Assembly (NCBI GenBank): GCA_963921795.1 | Contig: OY997647.1 | Location: 57,623,024 to 57,687,023 of the forward strand | Direction of reading: 5' to 3' | Length of the DNA stretch: 64,000 nt | Origin: Nannobrachium achirus | Lineage: Eukaryota > Chordata > Actinopteri > Myctophiformes > Myctophidae | Part shown: piece after piece, positions 10,346 through 23,117 of the stretch | Layout of the letters: each line of letters begins with the position of its first letter | Position numbering within the stretch: the first letter of the stretch is position 1 | Notes under the pieces: model-generated | What the model saw: only the letters and a program-made list of their open reading frames with translations | Told to the model about the DNA's origin: nothing | Databases searched by the model: none | Program-made: the position numbers and the translations under genes

Positions 10346-12008
10346 AATCGACCGTATGCCGTCGTCTTTTCAAGTTTGCCTTTCGCCTTGTTTTGATGAA
10401 AATGCATAAACTTTCATCGGCGGACTGTGAAGGTTATGATTACGCAGCTGTATCCTATTTGGGTCAAATAGCCTTTTAAAGACGCCAGAGTCCCCCCCCC
10501 CCCTCCACGTGTTAACAATTACATGACTATTGTATTTATCTTCAACGGACAACGTTTATTCACCGTGCATATTCATACGTTTCTTCGACATGGTGGGGCA
10601 CAATTTCGGGCTATTACAGCAGCATTAAGGTTCTGGGTGGAAGAAGGCTTTTTTGCGCATTTATAATGGTCTTTATGCCTGATGTTGGGGATGCAGATGG
10701 ACGTGTTCCGCTGCTGTTTAAGAGAAAGGGGATGTGTTGTGAATTAAAGGAGTTTATACGTGATTGTGTTTTCGGGATGGCTTTGTTTGCTCCCCACAGC
10801 CTCCTCTATTCAGACTGGAGCCGTGAAGAAGAGCCTGTCGGCCATGGCTCAGCACAGAGCTTCTATTCCGGGTTCCATTTATCACCCCATGCTGGGCATT
10901 CATTCTCCGAGCTTTAAACTGTGTCATTTACCAAAAGGAAACCCTTTATTATGGCAGCTCATTGTGGTGCATTCGTAGTTGGGTGTTTCAGAGTGTGTTC
11001 TTCTCGGGTGGAGCGTATTTGTTGCAGTGTAGAAGAGAGAGGCTCTCTCTCTCCCGAGGAGCACCGACATGATTTCGTTGGACTGCCGTGGCTCTTTAAT
11101 TCTCCCCATAATGCTTAAGTTTGTGCTCCGCCGTACGACGGCGTCGCTTGCCCTAAAACTAGTGGCTTTCAACCGGGGACCACCAGTGGTCCTTTGAGGA
11201 GGGGCTTCCAGGTGGGCCCCAGCTAAACGATGGGGAGTTGGTAACCAAATGGACCTCAATCTCATTCTCAAGAGTTAAATTATTAAACACCCGCAATTAA
11301 TATTTATATAATTTTTGATCACAGTTTACCTTATGTCACCTATGGTACCAACATCAATACCGCATGGAATTGTGGACAAAATCCTATCCAACGACCAAAG
11401 TTTTAGGTCTGAGAGGCTAAATCTCATCAAATGGTGGTCCGTGGCTCAAATGCCTGATAAATAATGGACCTCCTCGATATTAAAGTGAAACCCACTGCCC
11501 TAAAAGAACGGATCTGAAAGCTGACGCCGCGACGCGTTGTCACGCTGCCTTGAAGATCGTCTCTTTTCGACAAGCGACTCCGTCGTACGACGGAAGTATA
11601 CACTAGTGGGATTGAAGAGTGTGACCTCTGTCTGTGTGTGAACGGAATGGAAGATCTTTGCAGTGGACGAGAGAGGCACCACCGAGAGGCATTATTCCAT
11701 TCCTTGCAATGCACTCTCTCTGTCTTAATGCACATATCCAGGTCCAGTTTGAGCGGACACGCGGTTGTTTTGAGTGATCTAGACGTTTTTTAAGGAGCCT
11801 GTCTGTGTTTTCAGTCGCATTGCAGAGGCTCACGAGTGTGTGTGTGTGTGGTGTGAAGCGATACCAAGAACAAGAAGCAACCATTTTCTTCCTGCAATAA
11901 AGTAACTGTAACGCCGCTGAATTTGAGCAAATAATCGCTAAATACCCAGTAGTTATAGACAATGTGGTTAGTTTGGGTTTGTTGGTTGTGTTCTGGATTG
12001 TTCGCCCG

Positions 12009-12060
<52 letters not shown>

Positions 12061-15000
12061 GCACAGATGCAACAAAGATCTAATCTTGTAAAGTGTGTGC
12101 TCAGCATATCGTGCGGCCAAGTTTACCATGTATCGTTTTCACCTCCAAGCCCATGAGCGTGTCCTCTGGGCTAAAGTTTAGCGCTTCTTCTCGTGTTTTA
12201 ATTTGCATTTGTTGCAATGGATTATCGTCATTGACACTGTTGTTGTTGCGTTAGATTGCACATCGGATTGCCCCCCCCCACTCGAGCAATTGGAATCATC
12301 TGAAGTCTCCGCTTGTTGTCCCAGTCCCGAGGCTTGTTTGGTTTATAGAATAATTAAAGAACTGTCTATTTTTTTGTTTTACTTCCCATGACATTTTTAT
12401 TGATGAGACGAGTTTGAGCAACAGGTTTGAGAATACTGAAACAATTAATGATAATCGAAAGCACGCGTGATGTCATGACAAAGAGGTTTTTCATGCATTC
12501 CGAACCCCCCTTTCCCCCGTGTGGCTTCCTTCAATTCCAGCAGAGTATAGTTTTCACTTCTTTCCTATCTTGTGATTGTGAGCAAGGACTATTTGGCTAT
12601 CAAATTCACGATTAAACGATTATGGATGCAGCCTATTGTGAGTATCATTGCTACAGTAGCAATGATGGATCCACAGGAAAAGTATAAATGTCTTCTTTGT
12701 TGTTTCTTTTTCCTTCTCTCTCTCTTTAAAATGTTTAGGCATTTAAACTACCCACGTGGGTTCATTCACAGCTGCTGCATGGTGCCTATTTTCCTTTTTT
12801 TTTTTTTTTTTGCAGTTTCAGCGAAAGTAGGCTACATGAACCCAAAACATAGTCTGGCGAACAGACTCAACATTTAAATGCCGGAATTGCCATTTACTGT
12901 AGTGTTTTGCTGTTTAATTACTGCAGCCTACGTTTGATTTGCCACTGGTCATAAATGTTAACTCATGCCATGGTTCTCTGCACACTAACCACTCCTTAGA
13001 AGTCTTACAGACGAAGATGACCCTGTTTAAAGACTTAATGTAGGCCAGATGACCTCTTGGTCCACCATGTTTGGGCGATCTCATATTCTTGTTTAATGAC
13101 TAAAACATTTCCACATTTTTAGATATAGTCAGCTGATTTGCGACCGTCTATGCATTGAGGAAGCAGGATGTGCCCTGGCAGTAATGAGTAACTGAACAAA
13201 AAGTCCCCGCTTAATCTGAGCCCGGCTGAGAGGTCCAACAATGTCACTTTAAAACTGGACATGCCATTTTTGTATACGGTCTATTCATAACTTGGGGGGG
13301 TTATAATTAGCACTGGAGCCAAAACGTCCAGGGTTGGGAATGATGTGCCTTTGTGCACGTTCGTGAAGTGGGCGTGCATGTTTTTTCTTCTTTTCTTCCA
13401 CCCGTACGTGCGTGCACGTGCCTCACATCTGCCACGTTTTTTTTCAGCAGCTGAGGTTGTTATTGAGTCTGGCTCAGACCAAACTAGGCTCAGTGCGTAT
13501 AACACCCTGGACGAGTCAGGTCCCCAAGGCCCCCCCCCATTCCCGCCACCCCCCCCATCCCCACCAAGCTTTGAGATGCCCCCCCCCCCCAAAAAAAAAG
13601 AAACAACAAAAAACAAATGACCCCCACTCACCTCCTCTTATAGCCTACCAACCCGCTTGCACAACCCCCCCCCCCCCCGCCCCCCCAACCCTAATTAGCG
13701 TAAGACAATTATACATGCTTGGCTTAACCATTCCCTTGAAACACGAGTACGGGTTGTTACTCTTCCTTCAACAAACATAATGTCATTGAGTGTTTTTAAA
13801 ATTCATCAGTCATGAACAGAAAGGAAAGTGTGTATGTGTGGGGTCCTTTAATAAAAGCAAACGGGTGTGTGTGGTGGTGGGCTTAATAAAAGCAAACAAG
13901 GCCGCATGCAATTACCAGTTTCCTCTGTGAGTGACAGAAGCCAACATGAAGGGAGTGGGAGTGGTCTTAACCTGGTGTTTAGGTTTTTTGTTGTTTTCTC
14001 CCTGAGGATGTTGCATCATTAATACCTTTTGTTGGCAAGCTGATTAGTGATAGTGGTGAGTGCAAGAGTTGTTGCTGAACTGTTTCAAAACTATGTTCTA
14101 GTTAAAATGTTATCTGAATAACGGCGTGGGTTAATGAGTGAGGTATGAAGCACTAATGTGCGGCAGCGTTGTTCTGATTAACAGAACATGACAGTGTGTG
14201 TGTGTGTGCGTGTGTGTGTGCGTGCAGTGGAAGAGTTGCAGGACAGCATGGCAGAGAACTGCGCCATGCAGCCAGGGTCCATTTTGTGCCGAGTCTGCTT
14301 TTCCTGCCGGCCCCAGCTGGGGCTGTAGGCCTCTGATTCAAAGGCAGTGCCTGTGAGGGAGTGGGTGTGCATGGTGTGTGTGTGTGTGTGTGTGTGTGTG
14401 GGACAAGCACAGCTGCTACTGGGGTCTTTACAAATGTAAAGAGGCTGTCAGTGTTTGTTTCATCAGCAGGCACACAACTGATGAGGGCCAAATTTGAACC
14501 TCCACTGCAGTGTGTGTTTGTTTGTTGAGGGTGCACTAGAAGAAGTGGAAATAAAAATAGAGCGTGGGGCAAACACTCTCTTCTCTTCCTCTTTTCTCTT
14601 CCTCCCTTCTCTCTCCCTCCCATCTCTCTCTCTCTCTCTCTCTCTCTCCCGATCCTATCATCCCTTTCCAGTTCTGGGGCCGTCCAATTGACCTGTGGGC
14701 CCCATGTCGGCCCATGAAGAGAGCCTCAATGCGCTTCATTTAACCTTATGTTTCAATGCAAATTCCTCTTTCACTGGCGCCCTTCTCTTCATGTGCACAA
14801 CATGGCAGGGTTGCACTGTCGCGAACCTCACACTCACTGCAGTTACCAGGGCAACCTGGAGTGTAAGTGTATCTTGGCCCTGGCATCAACCGTGTGTGTC
14901 TTAACTTTGGTTTTTTTAACAACCTTTTTATTTGAGTGTGATGTGCAGTGAGCAGAAAAGATGAGGGAATTGACTGGAGCCACTAGAATGTCTATGTAGC

Positions 15001-16040
15001 TTTTAAAAAGCCCTGTCGAATGTTCCACAGAATCCACACGATTGATTCGGAGCCCGTGTCGTTTTGTGTCCCTAGTGCCAAGAATTGTTCTCTGGGCAAC
15101 TGTTCCTGAAAAAGTCCCCATACGGCGGTTGTAAGGCCAGGGTACAGGGGTGAAACCACGTGGTTGAACACCAGCCAACGTGTGGCACAGCGATAGCACC
15201 ACTGAAACACAGCCAATTGCAAATACGACTTCTCAAGTTGCTCTCTACCTCAGTTCCGCTCTGCTGAGTGTCTTCGTTTCAGAAGACGAGATGGTTCAAG
15301 TCAGGGCCACATTCATGACCATGTCAAAGCGTAGAACACTCCAGAGGCGCTTGGAACACGCCAGGGGCCATGTACTGCTGCATATGCCAACAGTGCGCTG
15401 CACATGCATAAATCTTTGGGTAAGATTATCCGATAGAAATGCAAAATACACCTCTAGACATTGATGGAAATGCATTCTGCATTCCATTGTAGCATTCTGC
15501 AACAGTATATATTTTTCCCACATTCCCCCCCCCCTCCGTGGTTGTAATCATGAGTACTCCTAATGGACAAGGATCTAGAGACTTTCTTCCCACGCCACTG
15601 CCCCACATCCCCACCGCCGGCCCCTGTCTACTCTCACAGGGCCCAGCCGCGACAAAACTCTCTGGGAAACAAAGGAGACGAGACCAACCTCCATTTTTAA
15701 TGTTATTTAGTTTGCTGTGTGAAGTGAGGTCCTTTAAATGAGGTCTGCTTTGACGGGCTTTATTGCTCCACTAAAAGTCCTCCCTAAACTGACACCTTCG
15801 ATTTGGTAAGGCCGGTACCGCGGCCAAACACATCTAGCCTGGCTTGGCCAGACTATATACTAATGCAGCTAACTAACTGCAGTATAGTATCCCTCGTCCC
15901 CACCTTGTTTTAACGTGGGTGGATTGTTTAGCTGTGCTAGGATAAAAAACATCCGTTTGGCTCTTGTCCTCCAATACACTCTACGTACACTTCACACTCC
16001 CTCAGCTCACTCCAGTTTATCCCAGTGTTATGTCACACAC
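10346..16040. other. Intron 1, 5' part: few recognisable repeats
   Basis: Mostly single-copy looking sequence with C-runs (10493-10503, 13532-13590, 13665-13686), a (CTGT)n-(CT)n tract (12010-12060), short GT tracts (14191-14222, 14380-14400) and a CT tract (14620-14648). A repeat fragment with TCCTTTGAGGAGGGGC is at 11160-11480. The first kilobase may include intronic promoter-proximal regulation. No coding exon recognised. Confidence 0.5.
12010..12060. repeat. (CTGT)n-(CT)n microsatellite
   Basis: Eight CTGT units run directly into CT units. Confidence 0.95.
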
Positions 16041-16041
16041 A

Positions 16042-16044
<3 letters not shown>

Positions 16045-16134
<90 letters not shown>
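16045..16134. repeat. (CA)n microsatellite
   Basis: About 45 uninterrupted CA units. Confidence 0.98.
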
Positions 16135-16138
<4 letters not shown>

Positions 16139-16139
16139 C

Positions 16140-17046
16140 ACATGTACCAATGTGTGTTATGTAATGTGACCATTTACCTTATCAGCTGTTGGCATCGAAC
16201 ACAAACTCTTTCTGTGTGGGTGCTCGCACACAGTCAAAGGTCCATACCTGTGCACCCGCAGTCAGGAGGGGAGTTAAACCGGTTTGGACGGCCAACCTAG
16301 CAAGGTGACTTGCAGATACTTTATGCTTGTGACGGTTAACTCGCACGATGACACAAACCTGGGTGTGACTGTCATTGGTGTATGTAAAAACATCATATAA
16401 ACATAACCATGTGTACAGTATGTGTAGGTGTGTTTTACTGCATATGTTGCAATAGGTGTGTGTGTGTGCACTGTGCACGTGCACATGCGAACACACCATG
16501 TCTTAATTTTGTGCAGTGATTTATGTCCTCCTGCGTATGTGGGTTTGGACGGAGATGGGGGAGTGAGACAGCTGGTCAGGCCCTGAGAGGCTCTGGTGTG
16601 TGTGGTTGTGTGCGTGCGTGATCATGCGGATGAGCACGTATGCTTGCTGTGTGTGTGTGTGGCGCGTGAGGCTTATCCATTCACTATCCCTATGAAGCTG
16701 AATCAACGGTTTAGCTTTGTCTTTGCAGGCTTTACGTGAGACCACGGAGGGCACAGTGCTAGGATAATGGTAAAGGAGACGACGGAGGCTTTTAAAGGCA
16801 TTGTTGTCTCAAGAATGGATTTTATATTTAAATATTTTATGCCAGGGCTTCTCATTGAGTACTTGGAAGTGCTGTATTGGCTTTCACAACGGAGTGCAAG
16901 GCCCTGAACTGTCCTTTTAGCAATATGAAATTCAGAATGAAGGTTTTAAATTAATCTATTACAGGTTTCCTCACATGATTAATCAATTAATGGCTGGTCT
17001 GATTAACACAAATTACAGATTTGATTAGTCAACATTTATCACCAGG

Positions 17047-17107
<61 letters not shown>

Positions 17108-17693
17108 GCGCTACATGAGTTTAATAAACACTCTTTATATTTTCATCCTGCGGTCAATCCCATCTGATCCTCTATTGTGACACAGTCGTCTTTACATGGC
17201 CAGAGAATTAAGCCCCGAGGGATGAAGCAACAGCGCAGGGCTTCAGTCAGTATTGATCTACCATTACTCCGTCTCCCACTGCCCGGAACACCAGAATTTC
17301 ACTGTGAAACATATGCCGGTCAAGACGGTGTAGGCAACAATATGGAACATCTCAGCCATGTTGCTGAGACAGGGGAGCGGTGAACTTGTTTGTAGATATT
17401 ACTGAACAAAACAAACCGCCTTGATGTTTACATGTCGCAGTACTCTTTGAAAAGATTTGATCATACACACATTGTTGATGGATTGAGGACTGGAGTCCTG
17501 GGAATCGGTGTACACTCATAACAGTGTTTGTTAAGTGTTACAGGCGTTTTGGGCTGCCACCCAGTGCAGTAATCTATGAATCATTTTCTTTTATGATGGA
17601 GCATTTTGCTATGTCCTGCCAGTGAGCCCTCGGCTGCTCTCTTTAGGTCCATTTTGGCAGTGTGCTGACTTGGCTGACGGGGCGCACTCATTT
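16140..17693. other. Intron 1 stretch without recognised repeat except one CT array
   Basis: Single-copy looking, with short GT-rich pieces at 16450-16660. The pure (CT)n at 17049-17105 is listed separately. Nothing coding. Confidence 0.5.
17049..17105. repeat. (CT)n microsatellite
   Basis: Pure CT, about 28 units. Confidence 0.98.
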
Positions 17694-17734
17694 AATCCAT
17701 TTAGGCCTAGGATTATTGACTACTTTAACCATTG

Positions 17735-17773
17735 AAAAATAGCAGATTGCGAGCTTGTAGATCTGCTATTTTT
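17735..17773. repeat. Palindromic hairpin, left arm shortened
   Basis: AAAAATAGCAGATTGCGAGCTTGTAGATCTGCTATTTTT; compare the intact homologue at 44489-44561, from which the core and part of the left arm are missing here. Confidence 0.8.
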
Positions 17774-18032
17774 GAAAAATCATGATTTTTTCTTTGCAAG
17801 TCTTTGAATATGTCTATTTAAAAGCGAACATTTGTAAATCAAATATTTGCTTCTGGGGGGTCCCTGGAACAACATATTTTGAGATGGGGGTCTGTGGCCA
17901 AATACATGTAATTTTGGGTGTCCTTGACATGAAAAAGTTTGAGAACAGCTGATTTAGAGGAAGGATTTAGTAGTCGGGTCAAAGATCGGGTCAAAGATAT
18001 TCAAAGACTTTCACACATTTTCATGATTTTTC

Positions 18033-18105
18033 AAAAATAGCAGATCTACAAGCTCGCAGCGCGGCACTCGGTGCCGCGCTGTGAGCTTGTATATCTGCTA
18101 TTTTT
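18033..18105. repeat. Palindromic hairpin, full length, core class GCGCGGCAC
   Basis: AAAAATAGCAGATCTACAAG, then CGCAGCGCGGCACTCG paired with GTGCCGCGCTGTG, then AGCTTGTATATCTGCTATTT. The arm with TATATCT is the class marker. Confidence 0.9.
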
Positions 18106-18180
18106 CTAAGGTTAAAGCATACAATGATGGTTAAAGTGGTTAAAATCTAACGCGACTCGGGCGCGTTCCAGGTATTTGAG

Positions 18181-19020
18181 AGTTAATCTCTCGCAAGGGT
18201 GTTTTTCAGCGCTGAAGTTTTTCTTTTTTTACATTCAACTATCATTATCCCCCTTTTTATGGCGGTCATTTCTGTGTCTTCAACATGCATGGCTAGTTAC
18301 GAAGCGGTGGCCTCCCTCCTGTTAAAGAGCTCCTGAATGCAGACCTTCTCAGCATGCGACTGGCCCCTCTTGCGATGGAAGCCCTAATTCAGGATGGCAG
18401 ACGCCCCCTCCTTCCCTGGAGGAGTAATGAACCAGTTGAGCAAAGTGGCTAAACAACCACTGTTTGCTGTTCATTGTCCAGTCCCACTGGATGAGCTTGT
18501 CTTTGCCCAATCCTTTAGAGAAATGTTAATTATGTGATGTTTTCGACCAGGGCAATGACTCTCAAGTAGGATTGTGACTTATAAACATTTAAACGTGAAC
18601 AAAAAAGAGAAAGATCTCTAGCTATGTAAAGGGGAACTGGCTTGCATGAATATGTAATATTTTGATAGGGAATTGGTTTACTCCATCAACACTGGAGTGA
18701 TGCAAAATCATTCAAAATTGTGATGTCAAGTGTCGCTAGCGAAGGTGATAGTAGTTCAAATCCGACTACTTCACACAATACAGGGTTTCACTTTGAAAAA
18801 AGTGCTACAAAACAAAAGTGTGAGCTAGTTGTTTGGCTGATCAAGAAAGAAAAGAAAAAAAGATACTTGATGCAGAGCTGAAAAGGGATAACCTGTCCTC
18901 AAGGATGTTTGGATGTGTGGGCTGTCGAGGCCAGAAAGTAGTTTTTTTTTTGCCACTCAGAAGTTATGCGTTCCCGCATAACGTCCGGGTATGATGATGT
19001 CACGCGCATACCCTCTATAT
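18181..19020. other. Intron 1 single-copy stretch
   Basis: No gene or recognised repeat seen. Confidence 0.5.
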
Positions 19021-19348
19021 CAGTGGGTCGTGACCCCCAGGGGGGTCCCCAAATTATTTTGGGGGGTCCCCAGATGTTTAGCTTAATGTTAACATTGTTT
19101 TCTCACTCAACAGTAATCAAATCAACATAAAGTTTAAGTGTATGGAGGGTATCTGCACATTTCTAAAGTGGCAATTTAAGGACTTTTTAATACCTCTAAA
19201 ATTACAAATTAAACATTGGCCAAATTGTCAAATATTAGAGGCAGAAATTGTGAAAATAGCAGAGCACACAACGCCTTGCATAGAACTGTGTTATATTCAA
19301 AATATGATTATTTTGGGGGTCGCGGCCTGAAAAGGTTGAGAACCACTG
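19021..19348 (+). mobile_element. hAT-type MITE family L copy 1 (collapsed hairpin)
   Basis: Begins CAGTGGGTCGTGACCC and ends GGTTGAGAACCACTG. Flanking octamers CTCTATAT and CTCAATAT match at 7 of 8 positions, as for a hAT target duplication. Body aligns with 55196-55618. Confidence 0.8.
19251..19285. repeat. Palindromic hairpin remnant (one arm only)
   Basis: GTGAAAATAGCAGAGCACACAACGCCTTGCA, then straight to host sequence TAGAACTGTG; the right arm present at 55470-55508 is absent. Confidence 0.75.
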
Positions 19349-21174
19349 CTCAATATCATGTGTTTGAAGGATTGGATGAGAGCATGTGCTAAAAGTGGAA
19401 ATGCGTGTGTGCATCGGGGGGGGGGGGGGGGGGTGGGAGGTGGACTGCTGTGTGTTGCCGGATGTTGTGCTTCCTGCGTCAGCTTGCATGCGAGGGAACG
19501 GGAGAGGCAGACAGACAGGCGGGGCAAAGGGGGAGGATTGGATGAGGCAGAATAATTTGGTTTATTTGATTTCGCAGGTCAATATATACACGTTGACTTT
19601 ACGTTCGTAAGAGCACCCCCCACCGACCAACAGCCAGGAGAAACGTATTGCTTCCCTCTGCGGCCCTGTCGTGTCTTGTAATAGAATACTGAGTGGATTC
19701 CTCCCCCCTCTCTTTCTCTCCCTCCCTCCCTCCCTCACCTCTCTCACTCTATGCCATTACTCAGCGCAACAGAGAGAGGGAAAGAGAGGGAGGAAACTGA
19801 GGTATTTTCTCTATGCTTAGCCCGAGAATTCTCTCCTCGAGGAGGGGCAGGAATTTATCTGAAGCTTTCATCGCTTCCTTTGAATTTTGTTTGTGTGTGT
19901 ATGTTAATAATTTGCTGGATGAAAGATCAAACCCCCGTGTGAAATAATTATGTTCTCAGCGTTTTTTTTTCTCTCATACTCATCCTCCATTTCTCTGCCC
20001 CTCTCTCTCCTCTGCTGGGTTCCTGCGTTTTCTTCCACTCGGCCTCCACTGTTCCGTTTTGTTTTGCTTCGACACGGCCAAAGGAAACTTCTCCGGTTTG
20101 ATCACATACAGCTGTGTGACTCCCCCTCACTCTCTCACGCACGTGCGCGCAGGTATTCCAGCCTGTCATGGTGCTAGCCAACATTAGCTACGTTTGACGA
20201 GCTGTTGATTGCCGTCATAGTACATTGTTTGTCAGCATAAAGAGAATGATTCACTTGAAAAGCTGCTCTGTATGAATTAACACGACTCAGGGGTGGGGTA
20301 TATTGATTTTTCGTACTTATTGATCTATTATTTCTGCCTTTTTTTCCTTTTTCTTCTTTTACAAAGGCAAAATAGCTGCTTTTATGTTTTCCATAGGGAG
20401 AAGCTTGGGGATTGTCAAAGGTATTGCTCTCCCTGTTTTCGACCTCGTATTTTTACTGCCTTCCTGCCTGCTTGTTTTGCTCCAGGCCTCACAGCAGGGG
20501 GGTAGAGTGCATGGTACACCCAGGGAAGAGAGAGCCAGAGTCTGGCCTCCATGTCTGTCCAGACTCCCCTGGCCCTGGATCAAACGTTGCAATGCCTGTG
20601 GGGGAAAAAGGCCAACCCTGGTAATCACAACCTGTGATCGTCAAGAAGCAAAAAACCTTACGACAAGACAAACAATGCATTCAATCTAGGGTGGAATTTT
20701 CAGAAACATATTAAGCCTGTGTTCTTGAGAAGCAAAGCACAATGACAGGTTGACGTAAGGCTTGGCTGTTTCTCCGTCTCTGTTTCTTCTTCTTTTTTCT
20801 ATTACGTTTTCGTAATAAAGAATGTCACGTGGAAACGAGATAATGTGCGGTCAAATCAGGGCCACGCTGCGATACATGCGAGCTCACTACTTCTCATAAC
20901 TCTTTAAACTCTTTTTAATTTAGTCAGTTGGTGCATAAACACAAATATAAACAAATGTTACATGTGCTGCTGTGTGTAAATACTGTATAGTCTGTAAATC
21001 ACCCAACAGCAGGCTACCATGGTGACTTCAAAATGTGCCCCCCTCCACCCCCTTTCCTTTTAATTCTCCATGTATGTCAGATGGAGCCCCCCCCCCCCCC
21101 CCCTCTTCTTGTTTCTATAGCAACTGGTACAGTGGCTATCTCTTCCTCTTAGCTTCAGAGCTGGCACTTCAGGG
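19349..21174. other. Intron 1 stretch, single-copy with G/C runs
   Basis: A G run at 19418-19437 and a C run at 21088-21104. No gene, no recognised transposon. Confidence 0.5.
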
Positions 21175-21300
21175 TAGGGCTGTCACAATTATTACATAAT
21201 CGTCTAATCGTGATTATTTGACATTATCGCAATTATTTTGTCATAATCGTCATAATCAATGTTATTTTTTAAGTAGTAAGTTGTCAAATATGTCATTAAT
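21175..21300 (+). mobile_element. hAT-type MITE family T, truncated by the gap, no hairpin
   Basis: TAGGGCTGTCACAATTATTAC start as at 43627. At the position of the hairpin plus its left flank in that copy, it reads directly CATAATCAATGTTATTTTTTA. Confidence 0.8.
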
Positions 21301-21500
21301 NNNNNNNNNNNNNNNNNNNNNNNNNNNNNNNNNNNNNNNNNNNNNNNNNNNNNNNNNNNNNNNNNNNNNNNNNNNNNNNNNNNNNNNNNNNNNNNNNNNN
21401 NNNNNNNNNNNNNNNNNNNNNNNNNNNNNNNNNNNNNNNNNNNNNNNNNNNNNNNNNNNNNNNNNNNNNNNNNNNNNNNNNNNNNNNNNNNNNNNNNNNN
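21301..21500. other. Assembly gap (exactly 200 N)
   Basis: A run of exactly 200 N. The left side is a hAT-type MITE (TAGGGCTGTCACAATT end, from 21175); the right side is the end of a different repeat (ATTCGAATATT-like motif ending GCCCTAG at 21555). The round size suggests a placeholder of unknown true length. Confidence 0.98.
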
Positions 21501-21570
21501 AACGTCGAATAGTGACTTTGATATTCTAATATTCTAATATTTGGTGAATGCCCTAGTGTATACTGTATAT

Positions 21571-22054
21571 TAGGGATGCGGTATCAGTACTCGTGGTATC
21601 GGTACTCGCCCCGATACCGGCCTATTTTGTGGTATCGGTACTCGTCCGATACTGCTCACAAAGCGCCCGAGTACCCTGTGTGTTCCGCCACTTCGCCTTT
21701 CTCTCTCTCTCTTAAAGTATCAAAAGTAAAAATACAAAATGTTTGAGCATAGCAGATCTAGAAGATCATGCACAGTACAGGAATTTCCATGGGCTAAACC
21801 TTAAAAAAAGTGAAATGTGTGGCAGTTGTGCCATGTTCTGGGAAAGCAATGCAATTTAATGTGTTATATACAGCCAGAAAGTGAGGAACATCTGATAAAA
21901 AAAAAATAAATAAATAAAGAAAAAAAAAAAGTAATTTAAAGACATTTTGTATTATTAATTGTACTCGTATCGGTACTCGGTATCGGCGAGTACTCAAAAT
22001 GAAGTACTCGTACTTGTACTCGGTCAGCAAAAAAGTGGTATCGGGACATCCCTA
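21571..22054 (+). mobile_element. hAT-type MITE family J
   Basis: TAGGGATGCGGTATCAG at the left, GGTATCGGGACATCCCTA at the right, flanked by identical octamers CTGTATAT (21563-21570 and 22055-22062). The interior repeats GGTATCGGTACTCG motifs. Contains a hairpin scrap at 21749-21768. Confidence 0.9.
21749..21768. repeat. Palindromic hairpin remnant
   Basis: ATAGCAGATCTAGAAGATCA: start of an arm with the rest lost. Confidence 0.45.
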
Positions 22055-22649
22055 CTGTATATCTGTTGTGTTAGAAACACTGTTGCAGCAGTCATTCATG
22101 CCACCTGTTAGTTAACCGTCAATGCAGGGTTTACCACTGTGTGTGTGTTGGAGGTCAAACGCAGCGCTGCCTGACCACACACACACACACACACACCACA
22201 GAGCCTGGCTGCTGTTCAATTGGCCCAGTTTATCAAGAAAGTTACATCGCGCACCGCTAGACTCTGACAGCTCACAGAGTGAGGGGCCGGGGCTCTCACT
22301 GCATCCCCATGTCACTGTATAGCATTTCCTCTTTTAACTCTATTCTCTCATTGGTCAGAATGGAAGATGAGGTCAAGTTTTTGCTACTTGTAAAAAGAAA
22401 CATGGGCAGTGCAGTGCTTAATTGTCAGATCAAGTTATTCGGTCACTCTGAGGGCTGCGGAAATTCAATATTCAAAAAGGTCTATATTGTGCACTCATTC
22501 ATACAGGAACGAGCAGCGATATTTTGGTGTAGCCAATAGCAATACGTAACCACAATATACAATATGTGCAGGGGGTTTTGTCCCAAACCAGAAGGAGAAC
22601 ACGATATTGTACACTCTGTTTTGTGCAAAAAGAGATGTTACAGATTTAA

Positions 22650-23113
22650 AGGACAACTTTAGTTTTTTACAACATGGGTTCATATTTTAGAGTGTAATTA
22701 AAGAATATAAAATATGAGTGTTAAATTGATTTCATTTACTTCTTTCTATTGTTTTAGAGATTCTTATTTCAGTGGTTGGGGGCATGCGTACAAGTGGATA
22801 AATATGTCATTTTACACAAAATGAGCCCATTCCCAAGATAGAACGCAACCATTCATGGTTGGATGTGACTTATGGGGGCTAGAAGTGTTACTGTAAATAG
22901 CAATAAAGAAACTGCTGGCTTATTGTGTGTAAAAATACATATTTAGCCACTTGTACGCATGCCACCATGCGTACGCATGCCCCACATTTTAGCACGGTAA
23001 ACGCGATAAAACAATAGAACGAAGCAAATGAAAACATTTTAACACTAACTTTTTCTTTTCTCTAATTACAATCTAAAATATGAACCCTTGTTGTAAAAAA
23101 ACAAAGTTGTCCT
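22650..23113. mobile_element. piggyBac-like MITE with TTAA target duplications
   Basis: Terminal inverted repeats of about 42 bp (AGGACAACTTTAGTTTTTTA left; complement of AAAAAAACAAAGTTGTCCT right), directly flanked by TTAA at 22646-22649 and 23114-23117. Subterminal GGCATGCGTACAAGTGG is also inverted. TTAA targeting is the signature of piggyBac. No transposase ORF. Confidence 0.85.
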
Positions 23114-23117
23114 TTAA

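Larger units (their letters stand above)
17694..18180 (+). mobile_element. Repeat family O with two hairpins, copy 1
   Basis: Matches 44452-44945 from CCATTTAGGCCTAGGATTAT to CAGGTATTTGAGAG. The element is itself roughly an inverted repeat: GCAAGTCTTTGAATAT in the left half recurs as the complement of ATATTCAAAGACTT in the right half, each next to one hairpin. A 16-nt sequence near 18151-18168 (CGCGACTCGGGCGCG) is unique to this copy. Confidence 0.7.

Noticed and set aside
21219-21529. Open frame spanning the gap
   Set aside because: Mostly unknown residues from N bases.
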